DNA from: Fictibacillus nanhaiensis
GTDB lineage: Bacteria; Bacillota; Bacilli; Bacillales; Fictibacillaceae
Length of the DNA: 64,000 bases
Assembly: GCA_016401345.1 (NCBI GenBank)
Contig: JAEACG010000001.1
Coordinates: 124,001-188,000 of the forward strand
Reading direction: 5' to 3'
Shown here: piece by piece, positions 48,793 through 57,351 of the stretch
Layout of the letters: every line of letters starts with the position of its first letter
How positions within the stretch are numbered: the first letter of the stretch is position 1
Made by a program: the position numbers and the translations under genes
Notes under the pieces: generated by a model
Told to the model about the DNA's origin: nothing
Databases searched by the model: none
The model's input: the letters and a program-made list of their open reading frames with translations, nothing else

Positions 48793-49617
48793 ATGAAAAA
48801 AAGATATATCATCTCCTTGTTTGCTTTGCTATTAGTCATAAGTGCAGCCGGGTGGTATTATTATCCGCAATATAAGATAAACCAGATCAAGAAAGAATCT
48901 GTGATCGATCAAAGTGATTCATCAGATTCGAAACAAATCACTTATCTTCAATATCTAAAGAATTCTCCAAAATCCACTTTGAATCACCTCGTGCTAGGCG
49001 ATTCAGTAGCTGAAGGAAGAGGCTCTGAGCAAGGTGGTTTCGCTAACAAAGTGAATGACAACCTGCAGGACTTAACAGAAAAAACCTTTATTCTCGAAAA
49101 TCAAGGTGTTTCTGGTTTTACGAGTAAAGGCTTACTGAATCAACTGGACATTCCAGCTGTTCAGCAATCTGTAGAGAAAGCAGACATCATTTCAATAAAT
49201 ATTGGCGGTAATGACCTCGTACAAATTGCAAAGAAACAAGGTCCACTAAAAGCTATACAAAGTTACGATGATGTTAAATCTGATTATAAGCAAAACTTAA
49301 ATGATATTTTCGAAAACATCAGAAAACATAATCCTAACGCAATAATAGTGTTGAATGAACTGTATAACGTTGTTAATGCTGAACAAAAATATTACCCAGC
49401 GACGGAAAAACTATTGAATGATTGGAATTTAATCGCATACGAAACAGCACTTTCACACAAGCCAGCTTTGGTAGTTCCCGTTAGCGATGCTCTTCGAACA
49501 GACGATATGGATAAATGGTTGTACGATTCCATCCATCCAAATGAAGAAGGATACGATCGGATCGCTGCCAAAACCGTTACAACATTTCAAAATCAATCTT
49601 ATAAAGAGGCTCGATAA
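48793..49617 (+). CDS. SGNH/GDSL hydrolase, membrane-anchored or secreted
   Basis: 274 residues from the ATG at 48793 (AGGAGG site). The N-terminal signal-anchor or signal peptide (MKKRYIISLFALLLVISAAG) lacks a lipobox cysteine. SGNH blocks are intact: LVLGDSVAEGRGSEQGG (nucleophile Ser), a Gly in NQGVSGFT, NIGGNDLV (Asn), and DSIHPNEEGY (Asp and His). It probably hydrolyses an ester on lipids or cell-wall polymers outside the membrane. It is divergent from the EamA gene, and its 3' end overlaps the next convergent gene by 19 bp. Confidence 0.83.
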   Translation: MKKRYIISLFALLLVISAAGWYYYPQYKINQIKKESVIDQSDSSDSKQITYLQYLKNSPKSTLNHLVLGDSVAEGRGSEQGGFANKVNDNLQDLTEKTFILENQGVSGFTSKGLLNQLDIPAVQQSVEKADIISINIGGNDLVQIAKKQGPLKAIQSYDDVKSDYKQNLNDIFENIRKHNPNAIIVLNELYNVVNAEQKYYPATEKLLNDWNLIAYETALSHKPALVVPVSDALRTDDMDKWLYDSIHPNEEGYDRIAAKTVTTFQNQSYKEAR

Positions 49618-50006
49618 GGTTCAGAAGAGCTGCACAATGCAGGCAGTTCTTCTACTACCCCATTCCAATGTATAATCTGTGGTAGAAAATAAAATGTAGT
49701 TGCTTCAGATAATTTTTGCAACACACCTTCCGGATCGTACAAAACAACGATTTTCTTATTCCCTAAAGCAATACCCAGTTCAGTATGACACCCTTTCCCA
49801 CCAGGTAAGATCACGATTGTTATATCAGCATCCATGACTGCTTCATATTCTTTTATTCCTATTTCAGCCAGATCTTCTTTCGTCTCTGCTCTATCGTTAA
49901 CAGTCCAATCATATGTGAGCTGCCAATGAAGTTTATTTTGCAGATCTTTACCTAACTTTTTTACACGTTCTATATTTTGAAATCCCGAAGCCACATAAAA
50001 TTTCAT
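49599..50006 (-). CDS. Nucleoside 2-deoxyribosyltransferase-like protein
   Basis: 135 residues. It looks like the PF05014-type Rossmann-like fold: FYVASGFQNIERVKKL at the N-terminus, then MDADITIVILPGGKGCHTELGIALG (about residues 65-89), which carries the conserved ADxxxxxxPG and a Glu (in HTELG) that would be the nucleophile. Real substrates of these short homologues are generally unknown; they include nucleoside hydrolases and toxin-like enzymes. AGGAGGAG precedes the ATG. Its 3' end overlaps the SGNH gene by 19 bp, so both genes converge without a terminator. Confidence 0.75.
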   Translation of the reverse strand: MKFYVASGFQNIERVKKLGKDLQNKLHWQLTYDWTVNDRAETKEDLAEIGIKEYEAVMDADITIVILPGGKGCHTELGIALGNKKIVVLYDPEGVLQKLSEATTFYFLPQIIHWNGVVEELPALCSSSEPYRASL

Positions 50007-50141
50007 TCAAGCTCCTCCTTTGTTTCTTATGTAAAAATCATATTACAATCCAGTGGAAATGGATATAACGACTTGCATCTATTTGTGAACATGTTAACAT
50101 AGTACTTTATAAATAAGTAAAATCATTGAAAGAGGGGTTGC

Positions 50142-50981
50142 ATGTTAAAATATAGAAATATTACTTTTATTGGTGCAGGTTCAATGGCAGAAGCAATGAT
50201 ATCAGGATTAATCAACAAAGCCAAAATTTCTCCTGATCAAATCATAGCCGCGAACCACACGAATGAAAACAGAAGATTAGAACTAACGAACAGATATAAC
50301 ATTACGACAACTTCAGTTCAAGAACTCTCATTAACGAACACAGACGTGATTATTCTTGCGGTAAAACCAAAACAAGCGGAAGAAGTTCTTCAACAACTTC
50401 GACCCGCACTTCAAGATCACCATGTCATTTTATCCGTTCTTGCCGGAATTTCAACAACGTATATAGAGGAGATCCTAGACAGATCTTTACCTATCATTCG
50501 TGTCATGCCTAATACATCGAGTATGATTGGTGAATCCATTACAGGTATTAGTGCCGGTAAGTATGTAAAAAATGAAGATTTGGATTTAGCTCAAGAATTG
50601 TCGAAAGCTATTGGCAAAGTGAAAATTATATCTGAGAAACAGATGGATGTTTTCACTGGAATAGCCGGTAGTGGACCTGCGTATTTTTATTACTTGCTTG
50701 AACATATGGAAGATGTCGCTGTGGAAAACGGTCTTGATCGCGAATTAGCACGTGATATTGCGGCTCAGACTCTTTATGGTGCAAGTAAGATGGTTATGGA
50801 GTCCGATGACTCTCCAGCTGAACTAAGAAAGAAAGTGACTTCACCAAACGGCACGACTGCGGCAGGACTTGATGCACTTGCAGAAAATGGCGGTGGTGTT
50901 GCCATTGAAAAAGCAGTGGAACATGCTGCAAAACGTTCCAGATCACTTAGAAAAGAATTTGAAAAAGTTCCTGTTATGTAA
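50142..50981 (+). CDS. proI: Pyrroline-5-carboxylate reductase (ProI-like)
   Basis: 279 residues; reduces 1-pyrroline-5-carboxylate to proline with NADPH. The nucleotide-binding motif FIGAGSMAEAMISG starts at residue 9. VKPKQ, RVMPNTSSMIGESITGIS and the C-terminal signature TSPNGTTAAGLDAL complete the P5CR pattern. It is closest in sequence style to Bacillus ProI, the anabolic isozyme, rather than ProH or ProG. Its AAAGAGGGG site is moderate. No other proline genes are nearby. Confidence 0.88.
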   Translation: MLKYRNITFIGAGSMAEAMISGLINKAKISPDQIIAANHTNENRRLELTNRYNITTTSVQELSLTNTDVIILAVKPKQAEEVLQQLRPALQDHHVILSVLAGISTTYIEEILDRSLPIIRVMPNTSSMIGESITGISAGKYVKNEDLDLAQELSKAIGKVKIISEKQMDVFTGIAGSGPAYFYYLLEHMEDVAVENGLDRELARDIAAQTLYGASKMVMESDDSPAELRKKVTSPNGTTAAGLDALAENGGGVAIEKAVEHAAKRSRSLRKEFEKVPVM

Positions 50982-50991
50982 ATAAAATTCC

Positions 50992-51032
50992 GGAGAAGAG
51001 CTGTCATTATTGTGGCAGCTCCTCTTTTTTTG
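50992..51032 (+). terminator. Terminator after proI
   Basis: GAGCTGtCA / TGgCAGCTC extended by GGAG/CTCC and followed by seven Ts. Confidence 0.85.
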
Positions 51033-51113
51033 TTTAGTGACTGGTTTTTATTTTTTAAAATAGAGTACGCTTACGGTACGTGAAATTTTATTAAATGAGT
51101 GCGGAACATTTCA

Positions 51114-51770
51114 TTACTCGATTTCAGGAAAACCTAAATCAAACAGTGAAACGGCTATGACTTGATAGCCTTTTTTGTTTGGATGAATCGTATCAAAACA
51201 GACGAGCTCACTCTCTCTTCCCATAAAGACACTGTATAGATCTGCTACTTTCACATATGGCATCTTCTCATAGCTCTTGATCAAATCGTTAAACATGTTG
51301 ACCCATTGCATGGCTTTACTCCATTTAAAGTACGGGTTATACAACGTGCATATTCTGATGATAAACGGCTCTGTTGAATTTCTTTTTAATTTATAGATCT
51401 TCTTAAAAATTTTGTTTAGATTTTTTTTGCAATTTTCTAAAGCATGATAGATCAATTCCTCTTCTTTCGTAAACATATATTTAAAAGCCGCTTGAATAAG
51501 ATCGTTACCACCAGCTGTGATTAATATGATTTTAGAATCCTTAATCGACCTTTTGATCTCTTTATCACTTAAGGAATTTAATATTTCTTCGGAAGTTGTA
51601 CCCGTTACTGCGAAGTTTTTTACTAAGATGTGCTTATCAAAAGTGGCTTGTGTGAAGTTTACAAATCTTCCAACATATCCTTTACCGAACACCGGTGCTC
51701 CTACTCCAACAGTTAAGGAATCACCGATCGCTGTTAACAACCATTCATATGAAGTATGTTCATCAGACAT
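51114..51770 (-). CDS. SGNH/GDSL hydrolase, cytoplasmic (YpmR-like)
   Basis: 218 residues from the ATG at 51770 (AAAGGAGG site). No signal peptide. SGNH blocks are AIGDSLTVGVGAPVFGKGYVG (Ser), a Gly in AVTGTTSEE, ITAGGNDLI (Asn), and DTIHPNKKGYQVIA (Asp and His). Similar to Bacillus YpmR. Ester substrate unknown. It is not closely related to the exported SGNH protein at 48793, although both have the same active-site blocks. Confidence 0.82.
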   Translation of the reverse strand: MSDEHTSYEWLLTAIGDSLTVGVGAPVFGKGYVGRFVNFTQATFDKHILVKNFAVTGTTSEEILNSLSDKEIKRSIKDSKIILITAGGNDLIQAAFKYMFTKEEELIYHALENCKKNLNKIFKKIYKLKRNSTEPFIIRICTLYNPYFKWSKAMQWVNMFNDLIKSYEKMPYVKVADLYSVFMGRESELVCFDTIHPNKKGYQVIAVSLFDLGFPEIE

Positions 51771-51929
51771 AAATCCCTTATCCTCCTTTTCGAAGCACAC
51801 ATTTCTATTATTAAAATATGATGTGTTTTAAATTTGGACAGGGCGTTTTCATCACTTCCATAAAAGGGTTATGTCCCTTTTTCATTCGTTGAATATACAT
51901 ATATAGAAACTATTATGAGGTGATTTTTT

Positions 51930-52328
51930 TTGAAAGAGAAATCTGTAAGAATGTTCCCATATGGCGGATACGACCCTTTTACTACACCAACTGCAAAGGG
52001 ATATGCAAATAGCCAAACGGTACCCGGCAGACCGCCATACGCTCCAGCAGCTCCAGCTTCTATGCCACAGCAGCAATATTCACAAGGATTAACTCAACAG
52101 CCATTCATGCCATATATGATGCCAATGATGCCACCTGGTGCGATGCCACATCCAATGATGCAAGGTATGCCATTTAATCAGCAGCAAACACAAGGTAATC
52201 AAAATTCGATGGGTATGATGCCGAACAATCAAGGATCTGGACTTAACTTCGGAAAAATGATGGGCGGAGCAAATCAAGTGATGGGGCTTGCACAGCAAAT
52301 GGGTAACATCCTTTCCTTCTTTAAATAG
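51930..52328 (+). CDS. yppG: YppG-family low-complexity protein
   Basis: 132-residue Pro-, Met-, Gln-rich protein (MPYMMPMMPPGAMPHPMMQG) with a FPYGGYDPF start and a C-terminal VMGLAQQMGNILSFF helix, as in Bacillus YppG. Starts at TTG (51930) after GAGGTGA. No catalytic domain. Low-complexity composition and linkage to yppC suggest a spore or coat-associated role, which remains unproven. Ends at a terminator. Confidence 0.75.
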   Translation: MKEKSVRMFPYGGYDPFTTPTAKGYANSQTVPGRPPYAPAAPASMPQQQYSQGLTQQPFMPYMMPMMPPGAMPHPMMQGMPFNQQQTQGNQNSMGMMPNNQGSGLNFGKMMGGANQVMGLAQQMGNILSFFK

Positions 52329-52360
52329 AAGCCTTTATCAAAGGTTTCTATTTTTTTTGA
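52324..52360 (+). terminator. Terminator after yppG
   Basis: AAATAGAAgCCTTT-ATC-AAAGGtTTCTATTT followed by a T-run. It overlaps the end of the convergent yppC gene. Confidence 0.82.
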
Positions 52361-53552
52361 GCATCTTATAGTATCGATTAAAGAGAAACACAGACTCTAT
52401 TTTGTGTAGACCAGACCAATACGTCATCCATGTGGAGGGAGAAGGTTTATTCACTAACTTCATCTTCTTTAATACATACTCTTCATCTAAAAACCAATTC
52501 GAACCAAGATAAGGTCCACTACAGTTGTGCTTCCATACATCTAGAAGAAATGGACTATATATTTTCGTGTTATTTTTCACTTTGAAAAAAGAGAGCTTTT
52601 CTTTAGGAAACTTATCCGGAGAAGGATAGATAGCAGTAAAACTATTGTGATCATAATCACATCGCGATCCCGTATGAGGAATAGCATTCGCAAACCTGTG
52701 TATGTTCGTTGCAAACTGTGTTTGAAATAATGTGGAGTATAAATTTTGCCCCAACCGAATTCTTTCATCAAGGTTCTTAAAATGATTCATGTTTCTTCCA
52801 ATTGATTGTTTCAACGGCCATGTAGGAAACAATATTTGCGAAAGTTTCAGCCATTCTTGTAGACGATATGTGATAGAATTTAATAATTCTTTATATTCTT
52901 CTGTTTGAACAAGTGCTTTTTCAATATGACTTTGTTCATTAATAATCTGTGCGACAGGAAGTAAAAAGCCCTGATCTTCTTGGCGTATATAAATCTCCCA
53001 AACGCCTTCAATAAAAGGAGAAATGTTGAAATGATGACTAAGATGAAACAGAGATATTCCTGTTCTTTTACTCTCTTCGTATAAAAGCAGTTGAGGATAA
53101 GCATCCTCAAAAATCATACTGTTTCCTTTTTCAAGCATGTCGTACAATTTTGTTAGAAATGCTTCTTCAAGAATGTGTGGTAAGAACTCTCCTTTAAGAT
53201 CACTCATAAAATATCCAGCGTTTCTAGAAACCATATGAGCTAAAAATGACCATGAGATCTCAGGATGTTTATTATAGAACGTTAAATAAGCTGTGGTACG
53301 TGTGACATTATTTTTGTTATAGCGTTTCGTCTCTGCTCTGATTCTTCGAACTAAATCTTTGCTATTGCTTTGAAGATTTATCTTAACTTCTCCGTTTCTT
53401 CTTTTTATTCTTTTCCATTCATCTTGTAGCAACATCCTCTGCTCTTTACTGAGTTGCCAGATTACTTTTTCTCTTTGAAAAAAGGGAAAGGCATTTATGA
53501 ACATTTCGAACGGGATGAGTGTTAATTTTGTAAATAACCGTTTTGATGTCAT
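52338..53552 (-). CDS. yppC: DUF2515 family protein (YppC-like)
   Basis: 404 residues from the ATG at 53552 after AAAGGAGGG; 18 further codons upstream are open. It belongs to the DUF2515 family. Seen are RAETKRYNKNNVTRTTAYLTFYNKHPEISWSFLAHMVSRNAGY and SFTAIYPSPDKF; there are no membrane helices. The family occurs in spore formers and its function is unknown. Convergent with yppG, which is next to it in Bacillus genomes too. Confidence 0.82.
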   Translation of the reverse strand: MTSKRLFTKLTLIPFEMFINAFPFFQREKVIWQLSKEQRMLLQDEWKRIKRRNGEVKINLQSNSKDLVRRIRAETKRYNKNNVTRTTAYLTFYNKHPEISWSFLAHMVSRNAGYFMSDLKGEFLPHILEEAFLTKLYDMLEKGNSMIFEDAYPQLLLYEESKRTGISLFHLSHHFNISPFIEGVWEIYIRQEDQGFLLPVAQIINEQSHIEKALVQTEEYKELLNSITYRLQEWLKLSQILFPTWPLKQSIGRNMNHFKNLDERIRLGQNLYSTLFQTQFATNIHRFANAIPHTGSRCDYDHNSFTAIYPSPDKFPKEKLSFFKVKNNTKIYSPFLLDVWKHNCSGPYLGSNWFLDEEYVLKKMKLVNKPSPSTWMTYWSGLHKIESVFLFNRYYKMLKKNRNL

Positions 53553-53595
53553 CAGCTTAACACCCTCCTTTTCTTTCAATGTATGAAAAAAGCAA

Positions 53596-53629
53596 ACGAA
53601 AAACACCCTTTCCGTTACAAGGGTGTTTG
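53596..53629 (-). terminator. Terminator after DUF502 gene
   Basis: On the minus strand AAACACCCTT-GTAACGG-AAGGGTGTTT, then TTCG. Confidence 0.82.
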
Positions 53630-53642
53630 TTCATCGACTATT

Positions 53643-54215
53643 TTATTTAGTTGCGACGCCACCAGATAATAAAAACTTCATGGCATCTTCAGGTTTTACA
53701 TCAAGAACTTTGATCTTGTCTTTTGGTACTAAAAAAGTGAAACCTGCAATCTGAAACGTTTGAGGGATGTAAACCGCAACGTGATCTCTTAACTCATCAC
53801 TTAAACTACTTACATCTTCAGTCGTAACAAAACCCACACTTTTTACATTCAGTTCAGGATATTCAATCAGCACAACTTTGGAAAAAGATCTTTTCTCTCC
53901 AAAAAGAGAGTGAATCGTATCTTTTATCACAGAATAAATCGTCTTAACAAAAGGTGTCTTCTCTAGCACGCGATCGATAAGACTAAATAACTTTCCTGAT
54001 ACATATTGAGTAGACATCCAACCCAAGACAGTAATCAGTACAAGCGTAGTGATAAGTCCAATGCCTGGTATATAATCTTCTTTTAGAACATCTTTTAATA
54101 AGTTACCAAGGATGCTGTCTAAAAATCCAAAAATCTTAAATATCAGATAAACAGCTAACACGATCGGAAGGATGGTCAGCAGTCCATTTATAAAGTACTT
54201 AAGTATTTTTTTCAT
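53643..54215 (-). CDS. DUF502 family membrane protein
   Basis: 190 residues with two N-terminal membrane helices (LLTILPIVLAVYLIFKIFGF at about 12-31 and IPGIGLITTLVLITVLGW at about 49-66), then a soluble domain with TPFVKTIYSVIKDTIHSLFGEKRSFSKVVLIEYP. This is the DUF502 family pattern. No catalytic motif. In other bacteria these proteins are of unknown function. It starts 22 bp after dat and probably forms an operon with it. Confidence 0.85.
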   Translation of the reverse strand: MKKILKYFINGLLTILPIVLAVYLIFKIFGFLDSILGNLLKDVLKEDYIPGIGLITTLVLITVLGWMSTQYVSGKLFSLIDRVLEKTPFVKTIYSVIKDTIHSLFGEKRSFSKVVLIEYPELNVKSVGFVTTEDVSSLSDELRDHVAVYIPQTFQIAGFTFLVPKDKIKVLDVKPEDAMKFLLSGGVATK

Positions 54216-54236
54216 ATTTTCCCCTACAATTTAAGA

Positions 54237-55103
54237 CTAGTTAACGACAGAAGTATTCTTTTTTATCTGTCTCTTAAAGTGGTCTTGCAGTTTAAGTGTT
54301 ACAGGACCAATGTCGTATGTTTGATTCTCTGAGCCTACAAGTTTGGTCACTGGTGTTACTTCCATCGTTGTACTTGTAATGAAAACCTCGTCTGCGTTTA
54401 AAAGGTCATCTACAGAGAATGCTTCTTCTAGAACGGAGATGCCATTTTCTAGTGCTAATGTAATCACGATTTGTCGAGTGATACCATTTAAGATCAGATT
54501 TGTACTTGGATGTGTTTTCAATGTTCCATTTTTTACGATAAATACGTTGGATGAAGACCCTTCTGTTACTGTTCCATCTCTGTGCTGAATCGCTTCTTGA
54601 CAGTCAAAATCTGCAGCTTTCCGTTTTGCCATCACATTGCCAAGTAGGTTTAAACTTTTAATGTCACAGCGCAACCAACGGATATCTTCTGTTAGATACG
54701 TGCTGATTCCACTTGCTTGAGATTTCGCAATGTTTTCAAGTGAAACGGATTTTGCAAAACCTGTTACAACACTTTGCATATTTCTTTCATAAAGATGATT
54801 TCTGGGTGCGACTCCACGAGTCATCTGAATGTAGACCATTCCATTCTCAATGTTGTTCTTACTGATTAGTTCATCTGTAAGCTTTTTAAACGTAGAAACA
54901 TCATAGGGCATTGCTAGTTCAAGTTTCTTTGCACTTTGTTCAAACCTCGCGAAATGCTCTTTAAACGCAAAAGGTTTTTTGTCATAAACAAATACCACTT
55001 CATAGATTCCATCTCCGAAAAGGTAGCCTCTGTCTTCGGGATCAACTGGTATCGATCCGTCTTTAATAATTTGATCATGATATAAAACGTATGAATTTTC
55101 CAT
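54237..55103 (-). CDS. dat: D-amino-acid aminotransferase
   Basis: 288 residues, PLP fold-type IV. It begins GSIPVDPEDRGYLFGDGIYEVV. The PLP lysine is in DIKSLNLLGNV (about residue 147), and TSTTMEVTPV and the EGSSSNVF phosphate-binding loop are intact. Makes D-amino acids (D-Glu, D-Ala) from 2-oxo acids, for the cell wall. The YLTEDIRWLRCDIKS segment marks the DAAT branch rather than branched-chain aminotransferase. A GGGGTGG site precedes the ATG. Operon with the DUF502 gene is likely. Confidence 0.92.
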   Translation of the reverse strand: MENSYVLYHDQIIKDGSIPVDPEDRGYLFGDGIYEVVFVYDKKPFAFKEHFARFEQSAKKLELAMPYDVSTFKKLTDELISKNNIENGMVYIQMTRGVAPRNHLYERNMQSVVTGFAKSVSLENIAKSQASGISTYLTEDIRWLRCDIKSLNLLGNVMAKRKAADFDCQEAIQHRDGTVTEGSSSNVFIVKNGTLKTHPSTNLILNGITRQIVITLALENGISVLEEAFSVDDLLNADEVFITSTTMEVTPVTKLVGSENQTYDIGPVTLKLQDHFKRQIKKNTSVVN

Positions 55104-55219
55104 GATTTTACCACCCCATCACTATAATATGTATACAGTTGAGCTTTCATCTACTTTAAATGAAAAAGTGGATGCCTTCAAGTGTCACTTTGTAAGTATT
55201 CACTGTTGCTTTGAAGATC

Positions 55220-55253
55220 GTTGAATTTCAATACGGGTTGCTCGATTTCCACG
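55220..55253. repeat. Dispersed intergenic repeat, truncated copy B
   Basis: The 34 bases starting GTTGAATTTC align without gaps to the first 34 bases of copy A (25402-25435) with 26 identities. It lies in the 210-bp gap between dat and the 55314 gene and is cut off there. The flanking sequence is AT-rich and otherwise featureless. Confidence 0.6.
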
Positions 55254-55278
55254 TTAAAACATCATACAAGCAATCATA

Positions 55279-55306
55279 CAAAAAAACCGCTTTTATAAGC
55301 GGTTTC
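55279..55306 (-). terminator. Terminator after 55314 gene
   Basis: On the minus strand GAAACCGCTTAT-AAAAGCGGTTTTTTT. Confidence 0.85.
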
Positions 55307-55313
55307 ATTCTCA

Positions 55314-55565
55314 TTATTGCTTTACTGTTTTAACAACTTTATGATCCTCTACTGTAACGATATATAGTTCCTTGTCCATTTCGATCAAGAAGTCATTATC
55401 ATACTGTTCTTTCAACTCTTCCTCAATCTTAAAAGGTTTCTTAAAATGCTCGTCGATAACATTTAATCGATCTTTTCTTTCGTTCTCGCGATTAATAGTA
55501 TCATAAACAAAATATGCTAAAAATACGATACCTAATGAGATGATGATCTTAGCCGTTTTACTCAA
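55314..55565 (-). CDS. Small single-pass membrane protein, 83 residues
   Basis: Starts at TTG (55565) after GGGAAGGGG. One N-terminal hydrophobic helix (IIISLGIVFLAYFVYDTI, residues 7-24), then a charged soluble tail with EEELKEQYDNDFLIEMDKELYIVTVEDHKVVK. Function unknown. It lies 90 bp downstream of nadE and has its own terminator; nadE also has one in between, so it is transcribed alone or by read-through. Confidence 0.65.
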   Translation of the reverse strand: MSKTAKIIISLGIVFLAYFVYDTINRENERKDRLNVIDEHFKKPFKIEEELKEQYDNDFLIEMDKELYIVTVEDHKVVKTVKQ

Positions 55566-55621
55566 AGTTATGTATCCCCTTCCCTTTTATTCCAAGAACA
55601 AGTATAACCTAAAAGCGGCAA

Positions 55622-55650
55622 AACAAAAACACCTGGTTTCCCAGGTGCTC
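55622..55650 (-). terminator. Terminator after nadE
   Basis: On the minus strand GCACCTGG-GAAA-CCAGGTG followed by TTTTTG. Confidence 0.9.
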
Positions 55651-55655
55651 TACTC

Positions 55656-56477
55656 TTACTTCCACCACGTATCGTGAACGGATGCAGGATGGTTTCTCTT
55701 ATGCATCGTCTGGATGTATCTTTTTTCAATTTTTTCTTTAGATGACGTAGAAACTTCCTTTCCTTCCAGATAGTCATCGATTTCTTCATATGTTACTCCG
55801 AGTGCTGTTTCATCAGGAATCAGCGGCTTGTCGTCTTCAAGATCAGCTGTAGGAACTTTTAAATATAGTCGTTCTTCTGCGCCTAGTTCTTTTAACAGCT
55901 CTCTTCCTTGTCTTTTATTTAATCCGTACAATGGAACGAGGTCGCATGCTCCGTCACCATGTTTTGTAAAGAAGCCAGTTATCGCTTCTGCTGCATGATC
56001 TGTACCGATGACCAAACATTGATAAGCGCCTGCAATGTCATATTGAACTTTCATTCTTTCGCGTGCTTTCGTGTTCCCTTTTAGAAAGTTAGAAAGTTCT
56101 TTTTCAGTTGCCTTTGTAAAGGCACTCATTGAAGCATCAACAGCCTGTTTTATATCTACGGTTAAAGATACATCTGGCTCGATGAATTTTAGAGCACGCT
56201 GAGCATCTTCTTCATCTTTTTGTACGCCATATGGAAGTCTAACCGCTACAAAAGTATATGTTTCTCCCGTTTCATCCTTTAGTTCGTTCATAGCAATCTG
56301 AGCTAATTTACCAGCAAGACTTGAGTCTTGTCCGCCACTGATGCCAAGAACATACCCTTTTGCACCAGATTTTTTTACATAGTCCTTTAAAAATTGAATT
56401 CTGGATTTAATCTCTTTCTTTACATCAATTTTTGGTTCCACTTTCAACTCTGAAATAATCTGTTTTTGAAGTTCCAA
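55656..56477 (-). CDS. nadE: NAD synthetase, ammonia-dependent
   Basis: 273 residues from the TTG at 56477, eight bases after AAAGGTGG. This start gives the usual length (272 in Bacillus subtilis) and an [11 protein letters not shown] start like the known protein; an open GTG at 56528 has no good ribosome site. The PP-loop ATP motif GISGGQDSS is at about 45-53, with [23 protein letters not shown] for deamido-NAD. No glutaminase domain is present, so it uses ammonia. Makes NAD from deamido-NAD, the last step. Confidence 0.93.
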   Translation of the reverse strand: MELQKQIISELKVEPKIDVKKEIKSRIQFLKDYVKKSGAKGYVLGISGGQDSSLAGKLAQIAMNELKDETGETYTFVAVRLPYGVQKDEEDAQRALKFIEPDVSLTVDIKQAVDASMSAFTKATEKELSNFLKGNTKARERMKVQYDIAGAYQCLVIGTDHAAEAITGFFTKHGDGACDLVPLYGLNKRQGRELLKELGAEERLYLKVPTADLEDDKPLIPDETALGVTYEEIDDYLEGKEVSTSSKEKIEKRYIQTMHKRNHPASVHDTWWK

Positions 56478-56530
56478 TTCTATCGCCACCTTTTGGTCTA
56501 TAATATCTTCTTTCCACTGTCTATCCACTT

Positions 56531-56905
56531 TTAATCAAGCTTATAGTCTTTTTTTAATGAAAATAAACAGTCCAAAGAGCGTTTTGCCCAAGGACTACCG
56601 TCCCCTTCTAACTTGTCTATGTACTGATTTAAGGCATGTTTTAAAGATTCTTTGTAGGAGGGAAGTTCACCATCGTAGCTTTTGATCGTATGAACTGGCA
56701 CCCATGTTTTCTCTCCATAACTTAACGCTCTTCTTTCTTGGAAAAATGGGACATCCGCTTGTTTAGGGTTATGAAGATCACCTTGCCAAGGGTGGTGTTT
56801 TACTGCCAAAACTTCAAATAACACCATCTGGTTACGCTCTTCTCCTGCTTTTCCTATATACTGCCCGGTTTTATAACTTGCGAGTACAAGGTTTTCATTA
56901 TTCAT
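56531..56905 (-). CDS. kapB: Kinase-associated protein B (KapB-like)
   Basis: 124 residues, close to Bacillus KapB (128 residues): [47 protein letters not shown] and the terminal [14 protein letters not shown] are shared. In Bacillus subtilis KapB supports KinB signalling into the sporulation phosphorelay. No kinB is in this window, so regulation in trans is possible. There is no lipobox, so the lipoprotein label of the family does not fit this sequence. It overlaps the upstream 106-residue gene by 8 bp. Confidence 0.88.
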   Translation of the reverse strand: MNNENLVLASYKTGQYIGKAGEERNQMVLFEVLAVKHHPWQGDLHNPKQADVPFFQERRALSYGEKTWVPVHTIKSYDGELPSYKESLKHALNQYIDKLEGDGSPWAKRSLDCLFSLKKDYKLD

Positions 56906-57218
56906 CCCTTTTTGTCTCCTTCATCGCATTGATTTCATTAGACACTACAAAGGCAAGGTCTTCATTGCCGAATAACGATAAAACTTGTAGTACAGTATCA
57001 TGAGGGATATGCTCGGCTTCTTCTATCGGCACAGTTTGCTCTAGCATATGCATTACATACTCATTATTACTTTGATCTGGATACGCTTTAAGATAGACAT
57101 CTTTAGGATCAAGCTTATTATTCACACACCATTGAGCGTAAATGATGATCATCATACCTTCATCTTTTTGATAATTACTTATCACTTGTTCAGAAACATC
57201 GTTTGCTTTATTATTCAT
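56898..57218 (-). CDS. Hypothetical protein, 106 residues, co-transcribed with kapB
   Basis: From the ATG at 57218 after AAGAGGTGA; 14 more codons are open upstream. Not recognised. Acidic, helical, soluble, one cysteine: VSEQVISNYQKDEGMMIIIYAQWCVNNKL then VLQVLSLFGNEDLAFVVSNEINAMKE. Its overlap with kapB suggests a functional link to sporulation control, but that is only inferred from position. Confidence 0.65.
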   Translation of the reverse strand: MNNKANDVSEQVISNYQKDEGMMIIIYAQWCVNNKLDPKDVYLKAYPDQSNNEYVMHMLEQTVPIEEAEHIPHDTVLQVLSLFGNEDLAFVVSNEINAMKETKRDE

Positions 57219-57316
57219 CTCTGTCACCTCTTTAATCACTCTTTTACGCTGTTTTTGCATTCCATTTTAAATAAAAAGTCAAGTCATCTATATACCGTTA
57301 ACTTTAAAACACGAAA

Positions 57317-57346
57317 ATAAAAAAAGCCAGCATTATCACTGGCTTT
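57317..57346 (-). terminator. Terminator after trhO
   Basis: On the minus strand AAAGCCAG-TGATAATG-CTGGCTTT is followed by TTTT. Confidence 0.9.
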
Positions 57347-57351
57347 GTAGC

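Noticed and set aside
51114-51770. Recent duplication of the SGNH gene at 48793
   Set aside because: The two share only the active-site blocks; length, the presence of a signal segment, and the rest of the sequence differ, so they are distant paralogues at most.
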